The translations under genes and the position numbers were made by a program. A stretch of 64,000 bases of DNA from NCBI RefSeq assembly GCF_003434055.1, contig NZ_QVEX01000001.1, positions 62,001 to 126,000 of the forward strand, written 5' to 3'. The stretch is from Enterocloster aldenensis. GTDB lineage: Bacteria; Bacillota; Clostridia; Lachnospirales; Lachnospiraceae. Of the stretch, positions 44,162-52,736 are shown in pieces (the stretch's first letter is position 1; each line of letters starts with the position of its first letter). The notes under the pieces were generated by a model that ran no database searches, was not told where the DNA came from, and saw only the letters and a program-made list of their open reading frames with translations.

Positions 44162-45619
44162 ATGGGTACAAACATTATTGTAACAGTCATTGTAATCGTC
44201 TACCTGCTTTTCATGCTGTGGATCGGATGGTATTCATCCACCAGGATTTCCACCAACACTGACTTCATGGTGGCAGGACGCCGTCTCGGGCCGCTCCTCA
44301 TGGCCGGAACCCTGGCAGCCACGGAAATAGGCGGCGGAAGCTCCCTGGGCGTTGTGCAGAACGGTATGTCCGGCTTCGGACTCAGCGCCCACTGGTACAT
44401 CACCACCATGGGTATCGCATTCATCATACTTAGCTTCATCGCCCCTAAGTTCAGGGCCGCCACCGTTAAGACGGTTCCTGAATATTTCCGCAGGCGCTAC
44501 GGCAAATCCTGCGGCATCATCACAGCCATCATCATGCTCCTTCCGCTGGTGGGCCTTACAGCCGGACAGTTCATCGCCTCCGCCGTCATCCTGTCCACCA
44601 TGCTGAGCATTGATTACCAGGTTGCAGTCATCATCGTGGCCGTGGTCGTGACCGTGTACTCCATCATGGGCGGCCTCTGGAGCGTTACCCTGACAGATTT
44701 CGTGCAGGTGTTCCTTATTGTAATCGGCATGATCATCGCGGTTCCCTTTGCCATGAATTATGCAGGCGGATGGGGTCAGGTCACTGCCAACATACCGGAA
44801 GGCACCCTGAGCATGTTCCAGGGCTATGATTTATTCGGAATCATCTCCCTTGTAATCATGTACACGGCTACGTTCTCCGTTGGACAGGAGGCTGTTTCCC
44901 GTTTTTATGCCGCAAGGGACGAAAAGGCTGCCAAGGGCGGCGCATGGCTGGCGGCCCTGGTAAACTTTATTTACGCCTTTATCCCCACCATCCTTGGCAT
45001 CATCACCCTGGCATTAATCAATATGGGCAAGTTCAGTTCCGACCAGTTTGCCGCGGTGGGCGCACGTTACGCCCTGCCGGTACTGGCCATCAATACCATG
45101 CCCGCCATCATCTGCGGACTGCTGTTTGCAGGAATCATTTCCGCAACCATGTCCAGTTCCGACTCCGACCTTTTAGGCGCAGGCTCCATTTTCGCCAATG
45201 ACATCTATAAGGCCGTGTTAAAGCCGGATGCCTCCAGCCAGTCCGTCATGAAGGTGACCAAGATTGTCATGTGCCTGGTGGGTGTGGCCTCCATGCTCAT
45301 CGCCCTGTTCAACACACAGAGCATCGTATCCATCCTGATGTTCTGCTTCACACTGAGGGCTGCCGGTTCCTTTTTCCCATATGTAATGGGACACTACTGG
45401 AAAAAGGCTTCCACCGCAGGAACCATTGCTTCCCTGATTGCAGGAACCATTGTGGTTGTATACCTGGAGCATGTATCCAAGGGAATGCTGTTCGGCATAA
45501 AATTCAGCCAGCCCATCATCCCCGGCCTTGTGGCTGCATTCATCTGCTTTATCATCTTCTCCTATGCCATGCCTCCAAAGGTTGAATCCACGGAACTGGC
45601 GCCGGAAGAGGATGACTGA
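44162..45619 (+). CDS. Sodium:solute symporter family transporter
   Basis: 485 residues, about 13 spans. SSF features: DFMVAGRRLGPLLMAGTLAATEIGGGSSLG at the N terminus (first Na+/substrate region), KFRAATVKTVPEYFRRRYG, and FAGIISATMSSSDSDLLGAGSIFANDIYKAVLKP (Na2-site Ser/Asp-rich segment). ATG is behind ACAGGAGGG. Takes up an organic solute with Na+; candidates in this family include sugars, pantothenate, proline and other acids, and the sequence alone does not decide. Confidence 0.93.
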   Translation: MGTNIIVTVIVIVYLLFMLWIGWYSSTRISTNTDFMVAGRRLGPLLMAGTLAATEIGGGSSLGVVQNGMSGFGLSAHWYITTMGIAFIILSFIAPKFRAATVKTVPEYFRRRYGKSCGIITAIIMLLPLVGLTAGQFIASAVILSTMLSIDYQVAVIIVAVVVTVYSIMGGLWSVTLTDFVQVFLIVIGMIIAVPFAMNYAGGWGQVTANIPEGTLSMFQGYDLFGIISLVIMYTATFSVGQEAVSRFYAARDEKAAKGGAWLAALVNFIYAFIPTILGIITLALINMGKFSSDQFAAVGARYALPVLAINTMPAIICGLLFAGIISATMSSSDSDLLGAGSIFANDIYKAVLKPDASSQSVMKVTKIVMCLVGVASMLIALFNTQSIVSILMFCFTLRAAGSFFPYVMGHYWKKASTAGTIASLIAGTIVVVYLEHVSKGMLFGIKFSQPIIPGLVAAFICFIIFSYAMPPKVESTELAPEEDD

Positions 45620-45639
45620 TAGGGAAACATATAGGATAC

Positions 45640-45706
45640 GGACATGACAGACCCGGCGCCGTACAAACCTTTAAAGGTTTGGGACGGCGCCGGGTCTGTC
45701 ATGTCC
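45640..45706. repeat. 67-bp near-perfect inverted repeat
   Basis: Perfect 23-bp arms (45640-45662 and 45684-45706) enclose an 18-bp perfect palindrome CAAACCTTTAAAGGTTTG (45664-45681), so the whole element folds as one long stem. It lies between convergent genes. There is no T-run on either side (ATCTGG on plus, GTATCC on minus), so it is unlike the other terminators in the window. No target-site duplication was seen. Confidence 0.85.
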
Positions 45707-45722
45707 ATCTGGTGACGGCCGG

Positions 45723-46301
45723 TCATGGTCCCACCGTGACCGGTACCCCCAGATTACAATATTCCCATAATATGTCCATCACGTCATTGGTGACGGCAAT
45801 GCATCCTGCCGTACCGCCTCCCTGTTCGCCATGTATCATGATGGCCCCTCCCAATGGCGTATCCCAGGGCGGCTGCTCTCCTGCCTTATTGGCGTCCACG
45901 ATTGCCTTGTACTGCTCTTCGTTAATCAGGCCGTCGGCCAGCCCCCGCTCCGCATCCTCGATGCCTGGATAGGAAAGCCCCAGGGACAGATAGTACTGGC
46001 TCTGGTCATTCTTCGTACACACGTAGAACTTGCCGGAAGGGGTTATCCCATCTCCCTGCTGCACCTTGTCCCCTGCAGCGGACTCCCTTCCAATCTGGGC
46101 GGGCCAGCTTCCGATAGTGGAATTATACCGGTTCAGGGTGACCGTGTTTCCCTTTTTGCTTACATAGATACTGATGCCGTTCACGGACGGCTTATACGCT
46201 GCCCCAGGTCCCGCCTGCCCGGCCATGGCGCATGCAGGGCCCGATGCCGCCAGGGCCAGTGATAAAAGACCAAGCCCAAGGCATTTACGGATATTCCTCA
46301 T
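45723..46301 (-). CDS. Small secreted L,D-transpeptidase-like protein
   Basis: 192 residues, ATG behind AGGAG. Signal peptide about 1-26 ending ACAMAGQ. YkuD-like body: GISIYVSKKGNTVTLNRYN, GDGITPSGKFYVCTKND, SLGLSYPGIEDAERGLADGLI, and GGAIMIHGEQGGGTAGCIAVTNDVMDILW. The conserved active site is normally HG...SHGC; here the Ser-His pair is Thr-Ala (GTAGC) while the Cys stays. This resembles the ErfK/YafK-like side branch. May cut or cross-link peptidoglycan outside the membrane. Confidence 0.82.
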   Translation of the reverse strand: MRNIRKCLGLGLLSLALAASGPACAMAGQAGPGAAYKPSVNGISIYVSKKGNTVTLNRYNSTIGSWPAQIGRESAAGDKVQQGDGITPSGKFYVCTKNDQSQYYLSLGLSYPGIEDAERGLADGLINEEQYKAIVDANKAGEQPPWDTPLGGAIMIHGEQGGGTAGCIAVTNDVMDILWEYCNLGVPVTVGP

Positions 46302-46392
46302 TTCTGTTCTCCTTATAACCATTTTTTACCTGACGCCATTATACCATACGAACCTGGAAATGGAATGCAGGTAATAAAATTGAAAGGAAATC

Positions 46393-47142
46393 CTAAGCAT
46401 TTGTTTCATCCCCATACCCCAGCAGAGGCAGCACATCCATGGGGTAGTCCAGGAGGACCAGCGCCGCCTCTTTATCCAGATAGTGTTCCTGCTTGTGGAT
46501 AATCACGATATTGCGTCCTGTAAAATACTCAATATACTGCCGGAACACCTCAGAAGCAAGGGTGGTTCCCAGAAGCAGCAGGGTGTCCGCCTTAGTTATC
46601 TCAACCGTTGTCTTAGTCATGTTCTGGCTGTCCACCATCTCCCCAATCAGGGAAATCATGGGCCTCACAGGGATGTTGCAGGATTGGCAGATTGGCACGC
46701 GTCTGGCCTTTGTTATATATGTAACCGGATATTTCCTCTTGCACCTCGGACACTGGTTCTGGTAAATGCTGCCGTGAAGGTTAATGACATGACGGCACCC
46801 TCCCCTTCTGGGCTTGTCATAAATGTTGCTGTCTATGACGCACTGAAGCTTCCCCGCCCGCTCCATGGCGGCCAGGGCCGGGCCGGATGCAGTATCCCTT
46901 GGAGCGTTATAGAGCATTTCCTTTTTATAAAACTCGAAAAACTGTTCCGGACGCGTATTATAAAATGCACTGGAATACATTTCTTCCACACCATAGCCAT
47001 AACGGTTTTCAATGTCATATGCTTTATCCTGCTTCTTGATTCCTATGAATCCTCCCTCTTCCATCATACCGGAACCACAGAGCGCTACCGTATAGTTGCT
47101 GTCATCCAGAATTTTCCTCAGCTGTCCTATCTTCCCGTTCAT
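46393..47142 (-). CDS. Divergent sirtuin (Sir2-like) protein
   Basis: 249 residues, ATG behind GGGAGG; a longer frame to 47199 is rejected. Sir2 landmarks: a GAG-like loop ALCGSGMM, an N-x-D-like DSNIYDKPRRGG, catalytic His in INLHGS, a zinc ribbon CPRCKRKYP ... CQSCNIP, RPMISLIGE and the NAD motif LLLLGTTLASEVFR. The usual GIPDFR strand is replaced by GFIGIKKQD, and the NID motif is spaced differently. The family removes acyl groups from lysine or transfers ADP-ribose using NAD; activity here is uncertain. Confidence 0.8.
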   Translation of the reverse strand: MNGKIGQLRKILDDSNYTVALCGSGMMEEGGFIGIKKQDKAYDIENRYGYGVEEMYSSAFYNTRPEQFFEFYKKEMLYNAPRDTASGPALAAMERAGKLQCVIDSNIYDKPRRGGCRHVINLHGSIYQNQCPRCKRKYPVTYITKARRVPICQSCNIPVRPMISLIGEMVDSQNMTKTTVEITKADTLLLLGTTLASEVFRQYIEYFTGRNIVIIHKQEHYLDKEAALVLLDYPMDVLPLLGYGDETNA

Positions 47143-47265
47143 AGTGATACCTCCCTTTAGTCCTTCTCCCGGCAGAGCCAGAAGGTTAACCATTGTCATG
47201 TATTATCACTATTATATCTTCTTTTCCAGATTATTACCACATTTTCCCGCTGATTTTTCTAATTA

Positions 47266-48165
47266 TTATGATAGTTTTTCCCTGTTTTCTTTCTTTTCCA
47301 CATGGGAATAGAGCAATACGCCCCCAATGGTAACCGCTCCCCCCGCTATCTGGAGGGGGGCCGGGACCTCCCCAAACACAAACAGGGCAATCACAGCCGC
47401 CACCGCTGGTTCGCACAGCTTGGACGCAGAAACAAAGGAGGGGGACAGGAACTTCAGGCACCAGCTGAATATGCTATGCCCCAGAAGGGTGGAGCAGACG
47501 CTGAGCAGCAGTCCCACAATTACGGAGCGCACCCCGTAGCCGGTAAATGCAAACCCGCTGGCAGCCGTGGCGATTCCCAATGCAAGGGCGCAGAATACAT
47601 AGACAATGTAGGTGTATACAGTTGTGGACATATGCCCCCTTGCCTGCCGTCCAATCAAAGTATACACGGCGCAGAACACAGCCGCGGCCAGGGCCAGCAC
47701 ATCACCCAGCAGGTGATTACCGCCCGCTGAGTAATCGGAAAGGGCAATCAGCAGGCTTCCTCCCACCGTGACAAAGATGCTTCCGGCAGCGGCCGGGGAA
47801 ATCTTCCCTTTCAGGAACAGGCAGTAGCCGATTGCCACCCAGATGACCTCGGTGCACACAATGGCAGTGGAGCTGGCCACGGAGGTCTTGTTCAGGGACT
47901 CAAACCAGGTGGTAAAATGCATGGCCAGGAACAGACCGCTTAAGGCGCACAAAAGTACTGACTTCCTGTCCGTCCCCATGAGTTCACGTCTGGATTCCCC
48001 CCGTCCAAAGACTACCGGCGTCATCAGGACCACGGTCCACATCAGCCGGTAAAAGGCCGTTACCACAGAGGGTGCCTGGGAATATTTAACAAAAATAGCC
48101 GATAATGAGATACCGGCTATTCCAATTACAATCATGATTAATGGATGTTTTTCTAAAAATTTCAT
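47266..48165 (-). CDS. EamA family (DMT) transporter
   Basis: 299 residues from the ATG at 48165 behind AAAGG; a GTG at 48198 is the alternative. Ten spans in two EamA repeats: IMIVIGIAGISLSAIFVKYSQAPSVVTAFYRL (first) and GDVLALAAAVFCAVYTLIGRQARG (second), with CEPAVAAVIALFVFGEVPAPLQIAGGAVTIGGVLL at the end. Exports or imports small metabolites; substrate unknown. Confidence 0.92.
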   Translation of the reverse strand: MKFLEKHPLIMIVIGIAGISLSAIFVKYSQAPSVVTAFYRLMWTVVLMTPVVFGRGESRRELMGTDRKSVLLCALSGLFLAMHFTTWFESLNKTSVASSTAIVCTEVIWVAIGYCLFLKGKISPAAAGSIFVTVGGSLLIALSDYSAGGNHLLGDVLALAAAVFCAVYTLIGRQARGHMSTTVYTYIVYVFCALALGIATAASGFAFTGYGVRSVIVGLLLSVCSTLLGHSIFSWCLKFLSPSFVSASKLCEPAVAAVIALFVFGEVPAPLQIAGGAVTIGGVLLYSHVEKKENREKLS

Positions 48166-48310
48166 CTTGGGTACCTTTGCCTTTGCTGGTTTATCCACGT
48201 TATTCTACCACAGGAACCAGGCCGCGTCCAGATACTGCCATATTTCTTTCTGCCATTTCATCCGGATTTCATCAAAATAGTGTCAATAGGCCGGATTCCA
48301 TGGCGATAAA

Positions 48311-49090
48311 CTACTCTTCTTTATCCGCCCGGATTAGCCTGCGGACCGCTTCCACCGCCACTTTGATGGCTGCTTGCGTATCATGGACAATGGGGTTATC
48401 CAGCCCGGCAGCCTGGCGTTCCTGATTCCCCACCACCAGGAAATCAGAGCCGCAGCGCACCCTCAGGTGGCTTGCAGCAACGAACAGGGCAGCGGATTCC
48501 ATCTCAGAGGCCTTACATCCCAGGCGCTTCCATGCCTCCCATTTGTTCAGCAGTTCATAGCTTACCGGCATGCGCTGGGGCTCATGCTGCCCGTAAAATG
48601 CATCCTTGCACTGTACCACGCCCGCGTGATAGGTATATCCCAGGTCTTTTGCCGCAGCAACCAGGGCATTGGTCACTTCAAGGTCCGCAACCGCCGGGAA
48701 CTCGATGGGCGCATACTCCCTGCTGGTGCCTTCCATTCGGATGGCTCCCGTGGCAACCACAATGTCCCCGCCCTTTACATCCATATCCATTCCGCCGCAG
48801 GTCCCCACCCGGATGAATGTATGGGCGCCGCACAGCACCAATTCTTCCATTGCAATGGAGGCAGATGGTCCGCCAATGCCGGTGGAGGTCACGCTCACCA
48901 TCTCACCGTCCAGATAGCCGGTGTATGTAATGTACTCCCTGCTGTCGGCAACCAGCCTGGCATCGTCAAAATAGCCGGCTATCCTGGCACAGCGCTTGGG
49001 ATCTCCAGGCATAATGACATACCGGCCCACATCCCCTTTCCTGATTTGTAAATGGTACTGTAAACCCTCTTCACCTGAATAATTCTGCAT
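48311..49090 (-). CDS. udp: Uridine phosphorylase-type nucleoside phosphorylase
   Basis: 259 residues from the ATG at 49090. Splits a nucleoside with phosphate to base and ribose-1-phosphate. Motifs: [17 protein letters not shown] (phosphate-binding GDP), [38 protein letters not shown], and [12 protein letters not shown] (ribose-binding Glu/Met pair). C terminus has the helix found in hexameric uridine phosphorylases. Divergent from a GntR regulator with shared operator-like sites between. Confidence 0.92.
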   Translation of the reverse strand: MQNYSGEEGLQYHLQIRKGDVGRYVIMPGDPKRCARIAGYFDDARLVADSREYITYTGYLDGEMVSVTSTGIGGPSASIAMEELVLCGAHTFIRVGTCGGMDMDVKGGDIVVATGAIRMEGTSREYAPIEFPAVADLEVTNALVAAAKDLGYTYHAGVVQCKDAFYGQHEPQRMPVSYELLNKWEAWKRLGCKASEMESAALFVAASHLRVRCGSDFLVVGNQERQAAGLDNPIVHDTQAAIKVAVEAVRRLIRADKEE

Positions 49091-49143
49091 GATATTCCTT
49101 CCTCTCTTTTCCTTTACTGTCCCTCTCAACCTGTCCCTTTAAC

Positions 49144-49313
49144 TTGTACATGTATAATATCATTTTACTTGTCTATTTTATAGTTGGGATTTTTTACAAT
49201 TATTGCGGTTTGCATTTGTGCACTTTTACAAATATCCCACGCTTTTATTATGGTTTTATCTTGTTTTTATTCAGAGTTATACTTTCACGCAACTATACAT
49301 GTCTATTTTATTG
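49144..49313. promoter_or_regulatory. Repeated operator-like motifs between udp and gntR
   Basis: TTGTACATGTATAA (49144-49157) and CTATACATGTCTAT (49293-49306) share the TACATGT core; the 12-mer TGTCTATTTTAT occurs at 49170-49181 and again at 49300-49311, 130 bp apart. These are candidate sites for the GntR regulator in the 304-bp divergent gap. Confidence 0.5.
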
Positions 49314-49394
49314 ACAAATACCCGTTGTGGATTTATGATGTTTGGTAAGGACCTGTATACTTTATCAGACAGGAAGACAGGAGATGACAGTCCC

Positions 49395-50153
49395 ATGGAA
49401 CAGGATGAGGTAAGTGAGAAGGTAAGGAAATTAAAACATGTAAAAGTATATAACCGGCTGTATTCCATGATACAGGACGGTGTCTATCCTCCGGGCAGCC
49501 AGCTTCCCTCTGAGCCTGATCTTGCGCAGCAGATGGATGTGAGCCGCATGACCCTGCGCAGGGCCCTGGCCCTTCTTCAGGAAGATGATCTGGTCATCAA
49601 TATAAGGGGAAAAGGGAATTTCATCAACGAGACGGACCCGGATGCGGCCCTGCCGGGCATGGAAACCATCCAGCATCCGGTTCTTGGGACATTTGCCGGT
49701 ACTATCAGCGATACGGAGCTGGAATTCCGTATCGAGCCGCCCACAGAACCAATCATCCAGTGCCTGAAACGCAGGACCCCCGTTGTTGTGATTGCCGACC
49801 GCTGGTACAAGCAGGTGGGAAAAGCCTGCGCTTACAGCCTGAGCTTTGTTCCGGTTGAGGTGATTTCTGAAAAACAGATTGATTTAACCAGCAAAGAGGA
49901 TTTATTCCAGTATCTGGAACATGGCTCCTACCAGGATGTCAGCCGCAGTACCTGCCAGTTTTCCTATACCACCACAGGTAATTTTACAGCCGCCAAATAC
50001 CTGCTGTCCCAGCACCCTTCCTTTATCCTGATACAGGAGACCCTGTACGATGAAAACCACCGGGTCCTGGTATCCAGTAAGCACTATATACCGGTGGAAC
50101 TGTTTAAAATGCAGGTCAACAGCAATACCGGACACGGCCTGAAAGATGAATGA
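49395..50153 (+). CDS. GntR/HutC family transcriptional regulator
   Basis: 252 residues if started at the ATG 49395 behind AGGAG; the frame is open back to 49203 but that part crosses the operator region. Residues 10-80 form the GntR winged helix (VKVYNRLYSMIQDGVYPPGSQLPSEPDLAQQMDVSRMTLRRALALLQEDDLVINIRGKGNF); about 100-252 is a UTRA-type ligand domain (PVVVIADRWYKQVGKACAYSLSFVP, YIPVELFKMQV). Likely controls the divergent udp gene. Confidence 0.88.
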   Translation: MEQDEVSEKVRKLKHVKVYNRLYSMIQDGVYPPGSQLPSEPDLAQQMDVSRMTLRRALALLQEDDLVINIRGKGNFINETDPDAALPGMETIQHPVLGTFAGTISDTELEFRIEPPTEPIIQCLKRRTPVVVIADRWYKQVGKACAYSLSFVPVEVISEKQIDLTSKEDLFQYLEHGSYQDVSRSTCQFSYTTTGNFTAAKYLLSQHPSFILIQETLYDENHRVLVSSKHYIPVELFKMQVNSNTGHGLKDE

Positions 50154-50207
50154 GGACAGACTGCCCCCGGTATACAGGCAGCGCGGATTCCCCGTACACG
50201 GAGGGCA

Positions 50208-50837
50208 TCATACATCCAGGTTGTTTTTCACTGTAAATACAGCCAGCTGGGTTCTGTCCTTCAGCTTCAGCTTTTCCAGGAGACGGGATATATTATTGCG
50301 CACGGTCCCCTCTGCCAGGAACAGTCCTGCCGCTATCTCCCTGTTATCCATGCCCTGGGCAACCAGGCGCATGATATCCCGCTCCCTGGGTGTTAGGTCC
50401 AGGCCAGGTCCGGCTCCCGCCGGCGCCATCTGACGGCGCATGCCTTCAAACACACTTCCGCCGAACACGCGGATTCCCGCGCATACAGCCTTCACGGACT
50501 GTATGACCTTATCATCTTCCATCTCCTTAAGGATATATCCGTCCGCCCCGCCCTGCACGGCAGCATCCACTGTTTCCCTGTCGTCAAAGGTGGTGAGCAC
50601 CAGCACCCGTATGTCCGGGAAATCCGCCTTAATCCTGGTAATTCCATAGCTCCCGTCATACTGGGGCATGCGCATATCCATCAGCACCACATCCGGCTTA
50701 AGCTTCCTGCACAGCTGCCACGCCTCCCTGCCATCCGCTGCCAGTCCCGCCACCTCTATCTCATCATCCTGCTCCAGGATGGCCTTAAGCCCCTGCCTCA
50801 ATATCTGGATATCATCAGCAATCACTACTTTTATCAT
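50208..50837 (-). CDS. NarL/LuxR-type response regulator
   Basis: 209 residues. Receiver 1-120: VIADDIQILRQG, phospho-Asp in VVLMDMRMPQYDG, Thr in VLTTFDD, Lys in YILKEMED. LuxR-type helix-turn-helix at about 145-209: LTPRERDIMRLVAQGMDNREIAAGLFLAEGTVRNNISRLLEKL. Follows its kinase gene by 26 bp and acts with it. Confidence 0.94.
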   Translation of the reverse strand: MIKVVIADDIQILRQGLKAILEQDDEIEVAGLAADGREAWQLCRKLKPDVVLMDMRMPQYDGSYGITRIKADFPDIRVLVLTTFDDRETVDAAVQGGADGYILKEMEDDKVIQSVKAVCAGIRVFGGSVFEGMRRQMAPAGAGPGLDLTPRERDIMRLVAQGMDNREIAAGLFLAEGTVRNNISRLLEKLKLKDRTQLAVFTVKNNLDV

Positions 50838-50863
50838 ACCGTATCTCCCTTATTCCCTTGTGA

Positions 50864-52510
50864 TTATGCCGCGACAAGCGGCAGCCGGATGTAAATCTGG
50901 AACCCTTCCCCATTGCCGGATATGGTCCGGACAGTACCCCCGGCCGCTTCTGTCCTCTGGCGGATACCGCGCATCCCATTGCCCTCCTGTATCTCCCCGC
51001 ACCCTGCCCCATTATCAAAAATGTACAGGTTCAGGCAGCCGCTGCCAAACTTAAGGATTACGTCCATGTGGGTGGCATGGGCATACTTAAGGCAGTTGGT
51101 AATGGCTTCCCGCAGGCACTCATACACAACCGGGGAAAGGTGGGAATATGCCTCCCTGTCCTCCCCCTGTATCTCCACCTCCACCTCAAACTCCTTCACG
51201 CTTTGGGCCAGCTGGTATACGCCCTGGGTTATCAGTCCATAGGATGAGGACTGCCTGAGATGGTTGATGGAACAGCGCAGTTCCCGGATGCCGTTGCCCG
51301 CCAGTTCCCGGGCCTGTCTCAGGTATTCCGGGATTCCGGTTTCATCCGCCCCGGCTTCCTTTCCGTCTTTTTCATATTCAATACGTATCAGCTTCAGCAG
51401 GGAATTTATCATGGTAAGGGTATGGCCCGTTGTATCATGGACCTCCTGGGCTATGCGGTTGCGCTCCTGCTCAATGGCCAGTTTCTGGTTGGACACAGCC
51501 AGTTCCTGCTCCTGCTCCAGAAGCTGGTAATATTTACCCACATCGGTAAACATCACTGCCCCGGCAATGTTTTTGCCATTCCGGTCCCTGTAGGCATAAC
51601 GTTTCACCTCCAGTTTCCGGCCGGCCGGACCATCCCCCAGCGTCATGACCGTTTCCTTCCCCTCCGCCGCCTCCTCCGGGCTGATTCCATTTTCCCTTAA
51701 TATTGCCCAAAGCATATCCACGCCGTCCCCGGCTTTCAGGCCGAACCAGCCCGCGGCAGCACCGTTGCAGTATGTAACCTTCCCCCTCCGGTTGTACACC
51801 ACCACACCCTCTGCAATGGAATCAAACATCCGGTCAAATGCCATGGTATTCACATCCAGGAAATCATACCGGAACACGGCCAGCAGCATAAGGATGCTGG
51901 ACAAGGCAAATGCGGGAGGCGTCAGATCGAAACCGGATTTTACCAGACCCGTCATATAGAGCAGGTTAAACCCAAGGGGAACCGCGGCCGACAGAAGGAT
52001 GACCGTTATATGCGGCAATGCGACGGCATTCTTCCTGAATGCCATCAGCACCACCCCCATCCCCGCCAGCACGCAGATATAGGTGTAAATCATGTGGACA
52101 TAGAAGACAGGCCCGTAAACCACCTGCCCTATCTCAAAGCTTGTATAGAACAGATGATGGTATTCATTGGTCAGCAGAAAGGAATAATTAATTGCTCCAA
52201 TACCAAACAGCACAGCCTCCGCCAGATGCCCCAGCCTCCTTTTGCTGTATAGGAAGGCAAACACCAGCCACGCAGGCCCGATAAAGCTGATTCCCACATA
52301 GGAAATCACATAGGTCAGGTATTTTATCCCTTTGGTTACCGACAAGGAAGAGAACATCTGTGGTATACACCATATAATGATAAGGAACTGGCAGACAGCC
52401 AATGCGCCGGTGGTCTTATTCTTATCTGCTTTTATCAGCAGCCATCCGGACGTGTACAAGGACAGGATGATGGCTGAAAGATATGCGGTTTTCAATAGGA
52501 TATCCAACAT
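50864..52510 (-). CDS. NarX/DesK-type sensor kinase with 7-span N terminus and PAS domain
   Basis: 548 residues, ATG behind GGGGAGG. Residues 1-210 hold seven spans in the histidine-kinase N-terminal 7TM style; a PAS domain at about 215-325 (FDSIAEGVVVYNRRGKVTYCNGAAAGWFG); then a HisKA_3 core with phospho-His in QEVHDTTGHTLTMIN and an ATPase domain with REAITNCLKYAHA, FDNGAGC and GNGMRGIRQRTEAAGG. Signal unknown; pairs with the NarL-type regulator. Confidence 0.92.
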   Translation of the reverse strand: MLDILLKTAYLSAIILSLYTSGWLLIKADKNKTTGALAVCQFLIIIWCIPQMFSSLSVTKGIKYLTYVISYVGISFIGPAWLVFAFLYSKRRLGHLAEAVLFGIGAINYSFLLTNEYHHLFYTSFEIGQVVYGPVFYVHMIYTYICVLAGMGVVLMAFRKNAVALPHITVILLSAAVPLGFNLLYMTGLVKSGFDLTPPAFALSSILMLLAVFRYDFLDVNTMAFDRMFDSIAEGVVVYNRRGKVTYCNGAAAGWFGLKAGDGVDMLWAILRENGISPEEAAEGKETVMTLGDGPAGRKLEVKRYAYRDRNGKNIAGAVMFTDVGKYYQLLEQEQELAVSNQKLAIEQERNRIAQEVHDTTGHTLTMINSLLKLIRIEYEKDGKEAGADETGIPEYLRQARELAGNGIRELRCSINHLRQSSSYGLITQGVYQLAQSVKEFEVEVEIQGEDREAYSHLSPVVYECLREAITNCLKYAHATHMDVILKFGSGCLNLYIFDNGAGCGEIQEGNGMRGIRQRTEAAGGTVRTISGNGEGFQIYIRLPLVAA

Positions 52511-52577
52511 TCCAGAACCTCCCCGGAGAGCTTATTGCTTTCCGTTTTCCCTTTTTCTTTTTCCTGAAAAACACATC

Positions 52578-52601
52578 AGGGGACAGAAAAACCTGTCCCC
52601 T
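52578..52601 (-). terminator. Hairpin behind the large membrane-protein gene
   Basis: Perfect 9-bp arms AGGGGACAG (52578-52586) and CTGTCCCCT (52593-52601) with an A-rich loop. No T-run after it on minus, so its terminator role is doubtful; it may lie in the leader of the sensor kinase. Confidence 0.4.
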
Positions 52602-52642
52602 TGATTATAGCCTTTCTGTAACAATGTGTCAAAAGAATACTG

Positions 52643-52736
52643 GCCTTCTTTGAATGCTTCTTCTGTTCAGGCCTTCTTCCGTTCAATGCTTCTTCCGGCT
52701 ATGTTTCTTCCCTACAGCGTTTCTTCCGTTCAGTGC
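52643..52736. repeat. Five imperfect 16-bp tandem repeats
   Basis: Units TTCTTCTGTTCAGGCC, TTCTTCCGTTCAATGC, TTCTTCCGGCTATGT, TTCTTCCCTACAGCGT and TTCTTCCGTTCAGTGC run head to tail from 52658 to 52736, with a decayed unit before. The last one overlaps the 3' end of the membrane-protein gene. Confidence 0.8.

Noticed and set aside
45640..45706. Ordinary terminator for the symporter gene
   Set aside because: No T-run on either side and arms much longer than those of the other terminators here; kept as an unexplained inverted repeat.
49203..49394. 64-residue N-terminal extension of the GntR regulator
   Set aside because: It crosses the operator-like repeats, has no ribosome binding site and reads as AT-rich hydrophobic noise.
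52643..52736. Possible CRISPR array
   Set aside because: The units are contiguous 16-bp repeats without unique 30-bp spacers and no cas gene is near.
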